Assembly (NCBI GenBank): GCA_015295835.1
Contig: DVEG01000006.1
Location: 39,696 to 103,695, forward strand
Length of the DNA stretch: 64,000 nucleotides
Direction: 5' to 3'
Source of the DNA: Oscillatoriaceae cyanobacterium M7585_C2015_266
GTDB lineage: Bacteria; Cyanobacteriota; Cyanobacteriia; Cyanobacteriales; Oscillatoriaceae
Below, piece after piece: positions 35,701-44,553 of the stretch; position 1 is the stretch's first letter; each line of letters opens with the position of its first letter. A program made the position numbers and the translations under genes. The notes beneath the pieces are model-generated. The model was not told the DNA's origin and did not search any database. It saw only the letters and a list, made by a program, of their open reading frames with translations.

Positions 35701-36681
35701 ATGGAAAAAACTGAAAAACTTCACTTACCGCCTATGGGGTGTGGAACTTGGGCATGGGGCAATCGTCTAATTTGGGAATATAACGAAAGTATGGACAATG
35801 AGTTGCAAGCAGTTTTTAATTTATGTGTCAACAGTGGAGTTACATTATTTGATACAGGCGATTCTTACGGAACAGGAAGATTAAAAGGGCGCAGCGAAAT
35901 ACTTTTGGGAAAATTTGCCAGAGAATATGTAGGAGCAAATCAAGAGAATATTTGCATTGCCACTAAACTAGCTGCTTATCCCTGGAGATTAACGAGAGGA
36001 TCAATGGTAGCGGCTTGTAAGTCTTCCGCCAAACGTTTAGGGAAAAAAGTAGATTTAGTGCAAATGCATTGGTCAACAGCGAATTATGCACCTTGGCAGG
36101 AGGGAGCACTTTTAGATGGGTTGGGGGATATTTATGAACAAGGTTTAGCGAAGGGAGTAGGGTTGTCCAATTATGGGCCAAAACGTTTAAAAGAGGTGTA
36201 TAAGAGATTTAGCGAGCGCAACATACCGATTATTAGTTTACAAGTTCAGTATGGATTACTTTCCACCTATCCGATTACCGAACTTGGGTTAAAAGAAGTT
36301 TGTGATGAATTAGGTATTAAAATAATAGCTTATAGTCCGTTAGCTTTAGGGTTATTAACCGGAAAATATTCTGAAAAAGGGCCATTTCCCAAAGGTATTC
36401 GTGGATTTTTGTTCAGACAACTTTTACCGGGAATTACTCCAGTTTTAGAATGTTTGAAAGAAATTGGTAGAAACCGTGATAAGACATTAGCACAAGTAGC
36501 CTTAAATTGGTGTATTTGTAAAGGAACGATTCCGATTCCAGGGGCAAAAACAGTAGAGCAGGCGAGGGAGAATTTGGGTGCTTTAGGTTGGAGATTAGAA
36601 GAGGGGGAAATTGCCGAATTAGATAAAGCAGCTGCCAGGGTAAATAAGAAAATGGTACAGAATATTTTTCAAACCAGATAA
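35701..36681 (+). CDS. Aldo/keto reductase
   Basis: 326 residues from the ATG at 35701. An upstream start at 35650 is open but adds residues unlike the family. The TIM-barrel reductase shows the catalytic tetrad: Asp and Tyr in LFDTGDSYGTGRL, Lys in CIATKLAAYPW and His in LVQMHWST. The NADPH site is PGAKTVEQARENLGAL near the end. It should reduce aldehydes or ketones with NADPH, but the physiological substrate is unknown. Homologues are common in cyanobacteria and plant plastids. A hairpin terminator shared with the convergent ndh operon lies 10 bp downstream. Confidence 0.9.
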   Translation: MEKTEKLHLPPMGCGTWAWGNRLIWEYNESMDNELQAVFNLCVNSGVTLFDTGDSYGTGRLKGRSEILLGKFAREYVGANQENICIATKLAAYPWRLTRGSMVAACKSSAKRLGKKVDLVQMHWSTANYAPWQEGALLDGLGDIYEQGLAKGVGLSNYGPKRLKEVYKRFSERNIPIISLQVQYGLLSTYPITELGLKEVCDELGIKIIAYSPLALGLLTGKYSEKGPFPKGIRGFLFRQLLPGITPVLECLKEIGRNRDKTLAQVALNWCICKGTIPIPGAKTVEQARENLGALGWRLEEGEIAELDKAAARVNKKMVQNIFQTR

Positions 36682-36684
36682 TCG

Positions 36685-36715
36685 AAAAAAAAGCCCCTTT
36701 TGGCAGGGGCTTAAA
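36685..36715. terminator. Bidirectional intrinsic terminator
   Basis: AAGCCCC (36691-36697) and GGGGCTT (36706-36712) form a GC-rich stem with an A-run on the left (AAAAAA) and TAAATTT on the right. It therefore works for both the rightward reductase gene and the leftward ndh operon. Confidence 0.82.
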
Positions 36716-36741
36716 TTTAGGGGGCAGGGAAATTAAAAAAC

Positions 36742-37242
36742 TTAATAAGCATCCTGCAATTCGAAGAAATCGGGTGAAATGTAGTCTTTACGCAGGGGCC
36801 AACCCACCCAATCTTCAGGCATTAAAATTCGTTTAAGATTGGGGTGACCTTCGTAGATAATACCAAACATATCATAAGTTTCTCGTTCTTGCCAATCGGC
36901 AGCTTTCCAAATCCAATAGACGGAGGGGACTCGTGGATCTTCCCGTGGTAAGAAAACCTTTACCCGTACTTCTTCAGGGCGTTCGGCATAATCACTGACT
37001 TTGATTAGGTGATAGAAACTGACCAATTCCTGCCCTGGACCTAGGTCATAACCGCCTTGACATTGGAGGTAATTAAAGCCATAGGCATAGAGAGCCGTTG
37101 CCACAGGGAGTAGAAATTGGCGAGCGACCTTAATGATTTCCACACCCAAGTGATCAGGAGGTAGAGGTTCGTGCTCGAATCCGTTTTCTGTCAGCCAAGT
37201 AGAAATTTTACCCGGTTTTACTATTTGAGAGTCTTCAGCCAC
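36742..37242 (-). CDS. ndhJ: NAD(P)H-quinone oxidoreductase subunit J
   Basis: 166 residues, the usual length. The sequence [20 protein letters not shown], then [40 protein letters not shown] and [17 protein letters not shown] is NdhJ, the homologue of the 30-kDa complex I subunit. It is part of the peripheral arm of the thylakoid NDH-1 complex that accepts electrons from ferredoxin for cyclic electron flow and respiration. Its start overlaps the end of ndhK by 8 bp. The order ndhC-ndhK-ndhJ is the conserved cyanobacterial and plastid operon. Confidence 0.97.
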   Translation of the reverse strand: MAEDSQIVKPGKISTWLTENGFEHEPLPPDHLGVEIIKVARQFLLPVATALYAYGFNYLQCQGGYDLGPGQELVSFYHLIKVSDYAERPEEVRVKVFLPREDPRVPSVYWIWKAADWQERETYDMFGIIYEGHPNLKRILMPEDWVGWPLRKDYISPDFFELQDAY

Positions 37243-37963
37243 GAGCAGCCTCCTGTTTTTCAGAGGTGAGTAAAGCAGGGGGTACAGGCATTCCCATTGC
37301 TTCCGTCAATTGTTTAGGCGGAGTTTGACGAGTGGCCGATTGCAGATAAGTACCAGTTAAGATTGGTGGCACTGGTTTCATTTTATGACGTTTAGTGTAA
37401 TAGCGGTGAGTTTGCTGCAACTTTGCCCGTTCTTGTAAGGAATCATTAGCAATTTTTTTACGCAACTTAATAATTGCGTCCATAATTGCTTCTGGGCGGG
37501 GTGGGCAACCGGGGATATATAAGTCTACAGGGATAAGTTTGTCAACACCGCGCACTGCTGTGGGAGAATCGACACTGAACATACCGCCGGTGATAGTGCA
37601 GGCGCCCATAGCGATAACGTATTTAGGTTCCGGCATTTGTTCATAGAGACGAACCAGTGCCGGAGCATATTTCATTGTGATAGTGCCGGCTGTGATTAGT
37701 AAGTCTGCTTGTCGGGGGCTGGAACGAGGTACCAAACCGAAGCGATCAAAGTCGAACCGGGAACCGATCATGCCGGCGAATTCGATAAAGCAGCAAGCAG
37801 TGCCGTACATGAGGGGCCACAAGCTCGACAAACGCGCCCAGTTATAGAGATCGTCAACCGTCGTCAGAATAACGTTTTCCGAAAGCTCTTGAGTAACCTG
37901 GGGCCGCGCGCTCGGGTTGGTAAGTTGGCCCTGAGAGTAAGTGGTTGTGAGATTAGAGTTCAT
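37235..37963 (-). CDS. ndhK: NAD(P)H-quinone oxidoreductase subunit K
   Basis: 242 residues from the ATG at 37961-37963. The open frame extends further upstream inside ndhC, but the ATG that overlaps the ndhC stop codon as ATGA is the natural start ([17 protein letters not shown]). The four cysteines that hold the N2 [4Fe-4S] cluster are Cys57 and Cys58 ([10 protein letters not shown]), Cys122 (MGACTITGG) and Cys153 (PGCPPRPE). The subunit passes electrons to plastoquinone in the NDH-1 complex. The gene is translationally coupled to ndhC and overlaps ndhJ. Confidence 0.97.
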   Translation of the reverse strand: MNSNLTTTYSQGQLTNPSARPQVTQELSENVILTTVDDLYNWARLSSLWPLMYGTACCFIEFAGMIGSRFDFDRFGLVPRSSPRQADLLITAGTITMKYAPALVRLYEQMPEPKYVIAMGACTITGGMFSVDSPTAVRGVDKLIPVDLYIPGCPPRPEAIMDAIIKLRKKIANDSLQERAKLQQTHRYYTKRHKMKPVPPILTGTYLQSATRQTPPKQLTEAMGMPVPPALLTSEKQEAARG

Positions 37964-38322
37964 GACCATTCCAAAGCTCCTTTGCGCCAGGCGTAGACGA
38001 GTGCAATAACTAGAATGGCGATAAAAATCAGGGCTTCGATAAAAGCTAGCAGTCCCAGTTTGTGGAAAGCAACTGCCCAAGGATAGAGGAAGACAGTTTC
38101 AACGTCAAAGACGACGAACACCAGCGCAAACATGTAGTAGCGGATATTGAATTGAATCCAAGCGCCGCCTATGGGTTCCATACCAGATTCATAGGTGGTA
38201 CGACGCTCTAGGCTGGTGCCTTTTGGCCGTAGAAATTTAGATGCTGTGAGGGCCAATACGGGGACTAAGCTACAGATGAGCAGAAAGCCCAGGAAATATT
38301 CATAGCCGCTGAGGACAAACAC
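37960..38322 (-). CDS. ndhC: NAD(P)H-quinone oxidoreductase subunit 3
   Basis: 120 residues. The protein has three membrane helices: [39 protein letters not shown] and [20 protein letters not shown]. The conserved region [20 protein letters not shown] marks complex I subunit 3 (NuoA/NdhC). It sits in the membrane arm next to the quinone site. It is the first gene of the ndhCKJ operon. Its stop codon overlaps the ndhK start by two bases in the sequence ATGA. Confidence 0.97.
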   Translation of the reverse strand: MFVLSGYEYFLGFLLICSLVPVLALTASKFLRPKGTSLERRTTYESGMEPIGGAWIQFNIRYYMFALVFVVFDVETVFLYPWAVAFHKLGLLAFIEALIFIAILVIALVYAWRKGALEWS

Positions 38323-38596
38323 GATTTATGGTGACTGTTTGAGTGAAGGTACTTTACAACTTCTTTACATTATATCGATAGAAAGGGTAGGGCATAGCAT
38401 TGGCTGCGAGCGCTCGCTCTTATTGTCTTATTGTTTTTTTCTATTCCTGCTATTCAAGTACTCCTCCCACTCACTTAAGTGATATAAGTATAATTATTAT
38501 CTTAATTTTTTAGCGAATTTTTTGACAATAGTTAAAGAAGTGAACTTAGATTTTAATATTAATATAGATTGCCAAATATTTTATGCTTGCCAAGCC

Positions 38597-38932
38597 ATGA
38601 GTACGGAAACTCTTGATCCCACTAAGCTAGATAGGTATGAATGCCGGGCCTGTGGCTACATTTACGAACCGACAAAGGGAGATAGCAGAAGAAACATACC
38701 TGCAGGAGTGCCGTTTAAAGAATTACCGATAAATTGGCGCTGTCCTGTTTGCGGAGCTAAGCAGAGTGCTTTTATAAATATTGGCCCTGCTGGCACAGCA
38801 TCTGGGTTCAAAGAAAATTTAGGTTACGGTTTGGGTGTTAATCAACTTACCCCCACTCAAAAAAGTATACTGATTTTTGGTGGCTTGGCCCTAGGATTCA
38901 TCTTCTTTATTAGTCTTTACGCCCTACATTAA
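38597..38932 (+). CDS. rubA: Membrane-anchored rubredoxin RubA
   Basis: 111 residues from the ATG at 38597. The frame is open from 38522, but the family starts at MSTETL. The rubredoxin domain has the iron-binding cysteine pairs YECRACGYIY (Cys16, Cys19) and WRCPVCGAKQ (Cys49, Cys52). A flexible linker leads to a C-terminal transmembrane helix (SILIFGGLALGFIFFISLYAL). In cyanobacteria and plastids this protein is needed for photosystem II assembly and has also been linked to photosystem I assembly. It is encoded just upstream of ycf48 and psbEFLJ, the conserved arrangement. Confidence 0.96.
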   Translation: MSTETLDPTKLDRYECRACGYIYEPTKGDSRRNIPAGVPFKELPINWRCPVCGAKQSAFINIGPAGTASGFKENLGYGLGVNQLTPTQKSILIFGGLALGFIFFISLYALH

Positions 38933-38994
38933 CCGACTGTAAACATCGGCAAGTACAATAAAACAGGATTAACAAATATATACATTTCACCCTA

Positions 38995-39999
38995 ATGGAC
39001 TCGATCCTCAAACCTTGGAAGCTTATTCTCACATTGCTTGCAGTAGTAGCGTTATGCGTGGGGTGTGCAAAAATCCCCAGCACCAGCGTCAACCCCTGGA
39101 GCGTGATTCAGCTGCCAACAAAGGCAAACATACAAGACATAACCTTTACAAACCCTAACCACGGCTGGATAGTAGGCAGTAACGCAACATTACTGGAAAC
39201 CACCGATGGCGGGAAAACTTGGCAGCAATATCTGCTCAATTTGGATGAGGAAAAAGCACTATTGACATCCGTGAGCTTTTCGGGTAGGGAGGGGTGGATT
39301 GTAGGCAAACCCTCTATATTGTTGCATACAGAAGATGAAGGCCAAACTTGGACGCGGATACCTCTGAGTTCAAAATTGCCCGGAGCACCCAGTACGATAG
39401 TGGCCCTAGGGCCAAAAACGGCAGAGATGACTACAGATGTAGGAGCAATATACAGAACCACTGATGGGGGCAAAAATTGGAAAGCAATGGTGCAAGAAGC
39501 AGTGGGGGTGGTACGGAATATAGAGCGCTCGCCAACTGGAGGTTATATTGCCGTATCGGCAAAAGGCAATTTCTACTCAACATGGTTTCCAGGAATGAAT
39601 GCCTGGGAACCCCACAACCGAAACAGTTCCCGCCGAGTACAAAATATGGGATTTAAACCAAATGGCGGTTTATGGATGTTGGCAAGAGGCGGGCAAGTTC
39701 AATTCACAAACCCCGAAAATCCCCAAGAATGGCTTGAGCCAATATATCCAGAACAAGCTGCCAGTTGGGGCTTGCTCGATCTAGCCTACCGCACACCTGA
39801 AGAAATTTGGGTAGCAGGAGGCAGCGGTAGCTTACTTTGCAGTTTTGACGGCGGCAAAACCTGGGAAAAAGACAGGGCAGTTGAAGATTTGCCGACAAAT
39901 TTTTACAAGATAGTCTTCTTCTCTCCCGAACACGGATTTGTGATCGGACAAGAAGGAATTATCTTGAAATATGAGCCACAAGCAGCAGCAACCGCTTGA
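38995..39999 (+). CDS. ycf48: Photosystem II assembly factor Ycf48 (HCF136)
   Basis: 334 residues. An N-terminal hydrophobic signal (LILTLLAVVALCVGC) with a lipobox-like end at Cys24 suggests a lumenal lipoprotein. The body is a seven-bladed propeller with repeated BNR-type motifs containing DGGKTW: ATLLETTDGGKTWQQYL, AIYRTTDGGKNWKAM and SLLCSFDGGKTWEKD. Ycf48 stabilises newly made pre-D1 and helps its assembly into the reaction centre. It lies between rubA and psbE, in the same direction, in the conserved assembly/cytochrome b559 cluster. Confidence 0.96.
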   Translation: MDSILKPWKLILTLLAVVALCVGCAKIPSTSVNPWSVIQLPTKANIQDITFTNPNHGWIVGSNATLLETTDGGKTWQQYLLNLDEEKALLTSVSFSGREGWIVGKPSILLHTEDEGQTWTRIPLSSKLPGAPSTIVALGPKTAEMTTDVGAIYRTTDGGKNWKAMVQEAVGVVRNIERSPTGGYIAVSAKGNFYSTWFPGMNAWEPHNRNSSRRVQNMGFKPNGGLWMLARGGQVQFTNPENPQEWLEPIYPEQAASWGLLDLAYRTPEEIWVAGGSGSLLCSFDGGKTWEKDRAVEDLPTNFYKIVFFSPEHGFVIGQEGIILKYEPQAAATA

Positions 40000-40091
40000 T
40001 TTATTTAAATAAGGGTTGAACCTTGTGAGAAATGTTCAAATTGCGTATTATTTAGATTGATGATTGCTATTTGACTAAAGGAGGAATATAA

Positions 40092-40340
40092 ATGGCAGGA
40101 ACAACAGGTGAACGTCCGTTTTCGGATATTATTACTAGCGTTCGTTACTGGGTGATTCACAGCATTACTATACCAATGCTGTTTATCGCAGGTTGGCTGT
40201 TTGTAAGCACAGGTTTGGCTTACGATGTGTTTGGAACACCACGTCCAAATGAATATTATACGCAAACAAGGCAGGAATTGCCAATAGTACAAGACCGCTT
40301 TGAAAGCAAAAAACAAATCGAAGAATTTATAGGTAAGTAG
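40092..40340 (+). CDS. psbE: Cytochrome b559 alpha subunit
   Basis: 82 residues. [20 protein letters not shown] is followed by a single transmembrane helix containing the heme-ligating His23 (VIHSITIP). The lumenal C-terminal part is [20 protein letters not shown]. With PsbF it binds the b559 heme of photosystem II and is needed for assembly. A strong Shine-Dalgarno sequence (AAAGGAGG) precedes the ATG. It is the first gene of psbEFLJ, which are separated by 9-34 bp. Confidence 0.98.
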   Translation: MAGTTGERPFSDIITSVRYWVIHSITIPMLFIAGWLFVSTGLAYDVFGTPRPNEYYTQTRQELPIVQDRFESKKQIEEFIGK

Positions 40341-40367
40341 CAGCTAAAGGAAGAGGAGGAGGAGAAA

Positions 40368-40502
40368 ATGACGAGCAAAAATCCAAACGAACAAGTAACA
40401 TATCCAATTTTTACAGTTCGCTGGGTGGCAGTACATACTTTAGCTATTCCAACAATTTTCTTTTTGGGCGCGATCGCAGCAATGCAATTTATTCAACGAT
40501 AG
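40368..40502 (+). CDS. psbF: Cytochrome b559 beta subunit
   Basis: 44 residues. The frame reads [20 protein letters not shown], then [20 protein letters not shown] and FIQR. His23 in AVHTLAIP supplies the second axial ligand of the b559 heme. It is a single transmembrane helix with a cytoplasmic N-terminus. A purine-rich Shine-Dalgarno region (GGAGGAGGAG) precedes the ATG. The gene is 27 bp after psbE. Confidence 0.98.
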   Translation: MTSKNPNEQVTYPIFTVRWVAVHTLAIPTIFFLGAIAAMQFIQR

Positions 40503-40511
40503 GAGAAAAAT

Positions 40512-40634
40512 ATGCCGACTCGTACTCCTAACCCAAACAACCAACCAGTTGAGCTAAATCGCACATCCCTATACTTGGGTCTACTGTTGATATTTGTTTT
40601 GGGCATCCTATTTTCCAGTTATTTCTTTAACTAA
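40512..40634 (+). CDS. psbL: Photosystem II protein L
   Basis: 40 residues. [20 protein letters not shown] is followed by [20 protein letters not shown]. It has the conserved [22 protein letters not shown] core of PsbL. It is a single-helix subunit at the photosystem II dimer interface, required for normal QA function. GGAG lies 7 bases before the ATG, and the gene starts 9 bp after psbF. Confidence 0.98.
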   Translation: MPTRTPNPNNQPVELNRTSLYLGLLLIFVLGILFSSYFFN

Positions 40635-40668
40635 CTGTGAATAAATTGTAAACAAAGAGGAGAAAACC

Positions 40669-40794
40669 GTGAACAGTTTCCAAAGTGGCAGAATTCCCCT
40701 TTGGGTTGTAGCAACGATCGCAGGCTTAGGAGTAATAGGGCTTGTCGGTCTTTTCTTCTACGGTGCATACGTAGGATTAGGCTCAGCTATGTAA
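40669..40794 (+). CDS. psbJ: Photosystem II protein J
   Basis: 41 residues from a GTG start with GAGGAG seven bases upstream. The frame reads [20 protein letters not shown], then [20 protein letters not shown] and M. The [14 protein letters not shown] and [11 protein letters not shown] blocks are diagnostic. PsbJ is a single-helix subunit near cytochrome b559 that affects plastoquinone exchange and assembly. It is the last gene of the operon and is followed by a strong hairpin. Confidence 0.98.
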   Translation: MNSFQSGRIPLWVVATIAGLGVIGLVGLFFYGAYVGLGSAM

Positions 40795-40812
40795 AACAAG
40801 CAACTACAAAAA

Positions 40813-40848
40813 AGCGGTCAGTAGTCGAAAAGACTAAAGCTGACCGCT
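40813..40848 (+). terminator. Terminator of the psbEFLJ operon
   Basis: AGCGGTCAG (40813-40821) pairs with CTGACCGCT (40840-40848), and inside it TAGTC (40822-40826) pairs with GACTA (40832-40836). The result is a two-part stem of 14 bp with a three-base bulge and a GAAAA loop. Moderately U-rich sequence follows (AAAGAAATTTTA). It also lies just past the stop of the convergent minus-strand gene. Confidence 0.82.
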
Positions 40849-40886
40849 AAAGAAATTTTAATAGTTAATAAAATTAAAATAGAGAA

Positions 40887-42752
40887 CTACTGTAGTGGCA
40901 AACTAGGAGGAGGCGGGGGTATAACCTGCCGGGAAAGAAAAACTTTATGACTTTCTCGCTTAGTAAGTGTTTCAATAGCGATCGCCTCAAACTGAACCTG
41001 AAAACTACCTAAAGGTACCATAACCGGCACCGTTGCTTCCAAATCTCCCCAAGCATTATAAGAAAACTCAGTCACCCAATGAGGACCATCAAGCAGCGAG
41101 CGAGATTGAAGATCTTGCAGCCAAACTTTAACACAAATGCGGTACCCAGTATCTGGCAATCTCACAAAAACAGTAACAGTTCGCCCGGCAACAAGCTGTT
41201 CTTGTCGAACATACAAAACAGGCGTAGGCACAGGCTCATCTTCTGGCAAAATTAAAAGCTCACTCTCATAACCAGTAATAGCAGTACATCCAGACTTACT
41301 AGCAGACTCTTGCTGTAATTCTTCAACCTCCTCAAAAACCACCACCTCTTGCGCTTCCCAATCCGCTACCGTCTTTACAGTCACCTCCGCCTTCTTTTCC
41401 GAAACATTCTCTGGCGCAGCCTCTGTAACTGGCGGTGACAGTAGCAACTCTGATTTCAGCCATTCTGTCAACTCAGCATCATTCGCTAAAGCATTTAACC
41501 TAGACAAAAATCGCTCCCGCAGCTTTTGCGAAAGTATTGACTTATCCTCAGGTTGGGATACCTGCTCCGGGGTTGGAATTTGAATCGGTTCAGCAGTTTC
41601 CGAAGCTACTGTTGTAGCGGCTTCATTCTCTATTTCAGCAATATCCGACTGCGATTTTGATTCCTCAATTGGCGGCGTAGGTTCTACTGACGACGGTTGT
41701 TTTGGCTTTACAATACTAGCATCCGGCTTAAAGCGCGGAAAACTTGGTAAATCCAGTGGTTTAGAGCCTGCCTGCTCAGCCGTTGGTTTGTACAGTTGCG
41801 GAGGCAAAGGGCGCTCTGTTGAAGGCTTAAATTCGACCCTCTGGGGATTTTGCAGAGTTTCTAATAAATCGTAGAAAATCTTGTCGGGCGTTTCCTGCCG
41901 CTCACTTGTTAGATCTTTAATTAGATTCTCATCAATGGCGTCAAGCAAATCTTCAACATCAGGGGCAATGGTAAAAGATTTCCTATCCACCGCCTCTGAA
42001 GTACCTTCGGAAAGAGTAATTTCCCCTAAAATCAAATTATTTTCACAATCTGCCGGGATTTCAAGTCCACAAGAAAAAGGTATCGGTGGTACGATTTGCG
42101 GGAGCGGCTGTTCCAATTTGACAAGCACCTGGGAAGTTTCCGCAACCCGCAGTTGAATATGCAATTTTGCTGCTTTTACAGGTACAGGAATAGACGTAGC
42201 GCCCGCTACCTCCACCCGCCCAGATATGGTAATCGGCTTTCCCCGACGTCTGATATAGGTATCACGATTTAAAGTTAGTTGCAGAAGTTTTTGTGGCGGT
42301 ACTGGTTTAGACTCTTGAGGCGAGCGCTCTTTTACAACCTCACTTTCAGGCAGTGGCGCGGCGCTCTTTTCCATTGGCTTATAGGTACTTTCTTCCCCTA
42401 TTTCAGACTGATTAGAAAGCACTTGCAGACTGACGGCATACTGCCATCCAGGGCTTTCTGAGGTTGAAGAACCCCTACATTCCAGCTTCCAAACACCAGG
42501 TTTAAGATATGTAAACGGAATAACGGCAAGCAAGCCTTCGGCATTCGTTTTGCTTTCTCGCTTTTGCACGCGACGCTTTGGCGGTTCTTCATCGGTAGAT
42601 TGATAAGTTATTTGAATTTCTACCGTTTCGTTGACATGGCTTGAGCGCGCGACTACGCGATAGCGAGCTTCGATAATTTCTACCTCAGGTGTTTCTAGGG
42701 GTAGCCAAGAGCGATCGCCTTCTTTTTGGATCAGAAATTCCCAGTATTCCAT
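40887..42752 (-). CDS. Large protein of unknown function with beta-sandwich-like ends and disordered middle
   Basis: 621 residues; I do not recognise a named family. Residues 1-115 (EYWEFLIQKEGDRSWLPLET, then VIPFTYLKPGVWKLECRG) look like an Ig-like or carbohydrate-binding beta-sandwich. Residues 155-265 hold a second beta-rich segment (LQLTLNRDTYIRRRGKPITI, ISGRVEVAG). A long middle part is proline, serine and glutamate rich and probably disordered. Near residues 420-445 is a helix RFLSRLNALANDAELTEWLK. The C-terminal 120 residues form another beta domain (RTVTVFVRLPDTGYRICVKV), ending with a proline run PPPPPSLPLQ. No signal peptide or membrane helix is present. It converges with the psb operon. 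Confidence 0.7.
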   Translation of the reverse strand: MEYWEFLIQKEGDRSWLPLETPEVEIIEARYRVVARSSHVNETVEIQITYQSTDEEPPKRRVQKRESKTNAEGLLAVIPFTYLKPGVWKLECRGSSTSESPGWQYAVSLQVLSNQSEIGEESTYKPMEKSAAPLPESEVVKERSPQESKPVPPQKLLQLTLNRDTYIRRRGKPITISGRVEVAGATSIPVPVKAAKLHIQLRVAETSQVLVKLEQPLPQIVPPIPFSCGLEIPADCENNLILGEITLSEGTSEAVDRKSFTIAPDVEDLLDAIDENLIKDLTSERQETPDKIFYDLLETLQNPQRVEFKPSTERPLPPQLYKPTAEQAGSKPLDLPSFPRFKPDASIVKPKQPSSVEPTPPIEESKSQSDIAEIENEAATTVASETAEPIQIPTPEQVSQPEDKSILSQKLRERFLSRLNALANDAELTEWLKSELLLSPPVTEAAPENVSEKKAEVTVKTVADWEAQEVVVFEEVEELQQESASKSGCTAITGYESELLILPEDEPVPTPVLYVRQEQLVAGRTVTVFVRLPDTGYRICVKVWLQDLQSRSLLDGPHWVTEFSYNAWGDLEATVPVMVPLGSFQVQFEAIAIETLTKRESHKVFLSRQVIPPPPPSLPLQ

Positions 42753-43050
42753 GCGCCTGCGAGGATAGTGCTGTCCTGAGCTGTCTTCACACAGTTTAAC
42801 TTAGCTCACGCCTTCTGGCATCAAAAATTTAATTTCAAGAAATCAAAAGATAAAAATTACAATCTCTGCAAATAGAAAAATACAAATAATTTTTAAATAT
42901 TCAGTTTACTGAAAAGCTAATCATAAAAAAAATATCAGTTTTTTAACAGAAAACCTAAACTTTAAGCTTTTCTTTACGCGAAAAAGTTGCAAAAAGGGCT
43001 AACCTGAAAAAAGTGAGCGTTCATAAAAAGCAAAGTAAACAAATAATCTT
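42753..43050. other. Divergent promoter region for the unknown gene and gnd
   Basis: No gene is seen. The DNA is AT-rich, and because both flanking genes start here and read outward, it must contain two promoters. No terminators or repeats stood out, and no strong ribosome-binding site precedes gnd. Confidence 0.5.
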
Positions 43051-44490
43051 ATGACACAGCAAAGCTTTGGCGTAATTGGATTAGCCGTTATGGGAGAGAA
43101 CCTAGCACTGAACGTAGAACGCAATGGGTTTCCCATCTCGGTTTACAACCGTACCCCTGAAAAAACAGATGCCTTTATGGCCACAAGGGCCAAGGGAAAA
43201 AATGTCAAGGCCACTTATTCCTTAGAAGAATTTGTCAAATCCCTAGAACGCCCCCGCAAAATCCTGATCATGGTTAAAGCAGGTGCTGCAGTAGACGCAG
43301 TAATAGCTCAGCTCAAACCCCTGCTTGAGCCTGGCGATATCATTATTGACGGGGGGAACTCCTTATACGAAGATACAGAACGCCGCACCCGCGATTTAGA
43401 AGCAGCTGGATTGCGATTTATTGGTATGGGAGTAAGCGGTGGTGAAGAAGGAGCACTAAATGGCCCCAGTTTGATGCCGGGAGGGACAAAAGACTCCTAC
43501 GAGTATTTGCAGCCAATTTTAAGCAAAATCGCCGCTCAAGTCGATGATGGCCCCTGTGTTACCTATATTGGCCCAGGTGGTTCCGGTCACTATGTGAAGA
43601 TGGTACACAACGGCATCGAGTATGGCGACATGGAGCTGATTGCAGAAGCTTATGATCTGCTGAAAAATACTTTAGGGCTAGATCATAACCAGCTTCATGA
43701 AGTGTTTTCAGAATGGAACACTACCGAAGAACTTAACTCTTACTTGATTGAAATTACGGCTGACATATTCAAGCATATCGATCCTGAAACAAATCAGCCT
43801 ATCGTTGACTTGATTCTCGACGCTGCCGGACAAAAAGGCACTGGACGCTGGACGGTACAAAGTGCTTTGGAATTGGGTGTGCCGATTCCGACGATTATTG
43901 CTGCAGTGAATAGCCGCATAATGTCTTCTTATAAGCAAGAGCGGGTGGCTGCCTCAAAAATTCTTACTGGTCCAACGGCTAATTATGAAGGCGATAGGAA
44001 AGTTTTCATTAATAAAATTCGCGATGCCCTCTACTGTTCGAAGATCTGCTCTTATGCACAGGGTATGGCACTTTTAAGCACAGCGTCGAAAACTTTTGGT
44101 TACAATCTTAATTTGAGTGAAATTGCTCGGATTTGGAAGGGCGGCTGTATAATAAGGGCAGGTTTTCTTAATAAGATTAAACAAGCATTTAATCAAAATC
44201 CCAACTTGTCTAATCTGTTGCTAACACCGGAATTTAAACAAACAATTCTCGAACGCCAGCAGGCTTGGCGGGAAGTAGTTGCAGTGTCTGCTAAACTGGG
44301 TATTCCGGTGCCGGCATTTAGTGCATCGTTGGATTACTTCGACAGCTACCGACGCGCTCGTCTACCTCAAAATCTTACTCAAGCTCAGCGAGATTACTTT
44401 GGCGCTCACACTTATGAGCGCATTGACAAACCAGGTGTCTTCCACACTGAATGGTCGCGGAAGGAAGAAAAAACTTTACAAATTTCTTAA
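43051..44490 (+). CDS. gnd: 6-phosphogluconate dehydrogenase, decarboxylating
   Basis: 479 residues. The N-terminal NADP domain FGVIGLAVMGENLALNVERN has the Rossmann motif and is followed by IIDGGNSLYEDTERRTRDL. The catalytic region has GMGVSGGEEGALNGPSLMPG and the active-site lysine/asparagine segment GSGHYVKMVHNGIEYGDMEL. The C-terminal helical domain includes TGRWTVQSALELGVPIPTI and ends FGAHTYERIDKPGVFHTEWS. It catalyses the oxidative decarboxylation of 6-phosphogluconate to ribulose 5-phosphate with NADPH formation, the main NADPH source in the dark. It is monocistronic, ending at a HIP1-built hairpin. Confidence 0.97.
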   Translation: MTQQSFGVIGLAVMGENLALNVERNGFPISVYNRTPEKTDAFMATRAKGKNVKATYSLEEFVKSLERPRKILIMVKAGAAVDAVIAQLKPLLEPGDIIIDGGNSLYEDTERRTRDLEAAGLRFIGMGVSGGEEGALNGPSLMPGGTKDSYEYLQPILSKIAAQVDDGPCVTYIGPGGSGHYVKMVHNGIEYGDMELIAEAYDLLKNTLGLDHNQLHEVFSEWNTTEELNSYLIEITADIFKHIDPETNQPIVDLILDAAGQKGTGRWTVQSALELGVPIPTIIAAVNSRIMSSYKQERVAASKILTGPTANYEGDRKVFINKIRDALYCSKICSYAQGMALLSTASKTFGYNLNLSEIARIWKGGCIIRAGFLNKIKQAFNQNPNLSNLLLTPEFKQTILERQQAWREVVAVSAKLGIPVPAFSASLDYFDSYRRARLPQNLTQAQRDYFGAHTYERIDKPGVFHTEWSRKEEKTLQIS

Positions 44491-44498
44491 ACTAAAAA

Positions 44499-44534
44499 AG
44501 CGATCGCTTTCTACTAGATAAGAAGGCGATCGCT
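44499..44534. terminator. Bidirectional hairpin assembled from two HIP1 copies
   Basis: AGCGATCGC (44499-44507) and GCGATCGCT (44526-44534) pair. The stem continues as TTTCT (44508-44512) with AGAAG (44521-44525), giving about 14 bp with an 8-base loop. A-run on the left and CTGCTT on the right. It lies between the convergent gnd and kinase-WD40 genes, so it can terminate both. Each arm contains the genome-wide palindrome GCGATCGC. Confidence 0.7.
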
Positions 44535-44553
44535 CTGCTTACAAAATAACTAA

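Noticed and set aside
37964..38080. N-terminal extension of ndhK into ndhC
   Set aside because: The extra residues are not like NdhK, and the ATGA overlap with the ndhC stop gives the conserved start.
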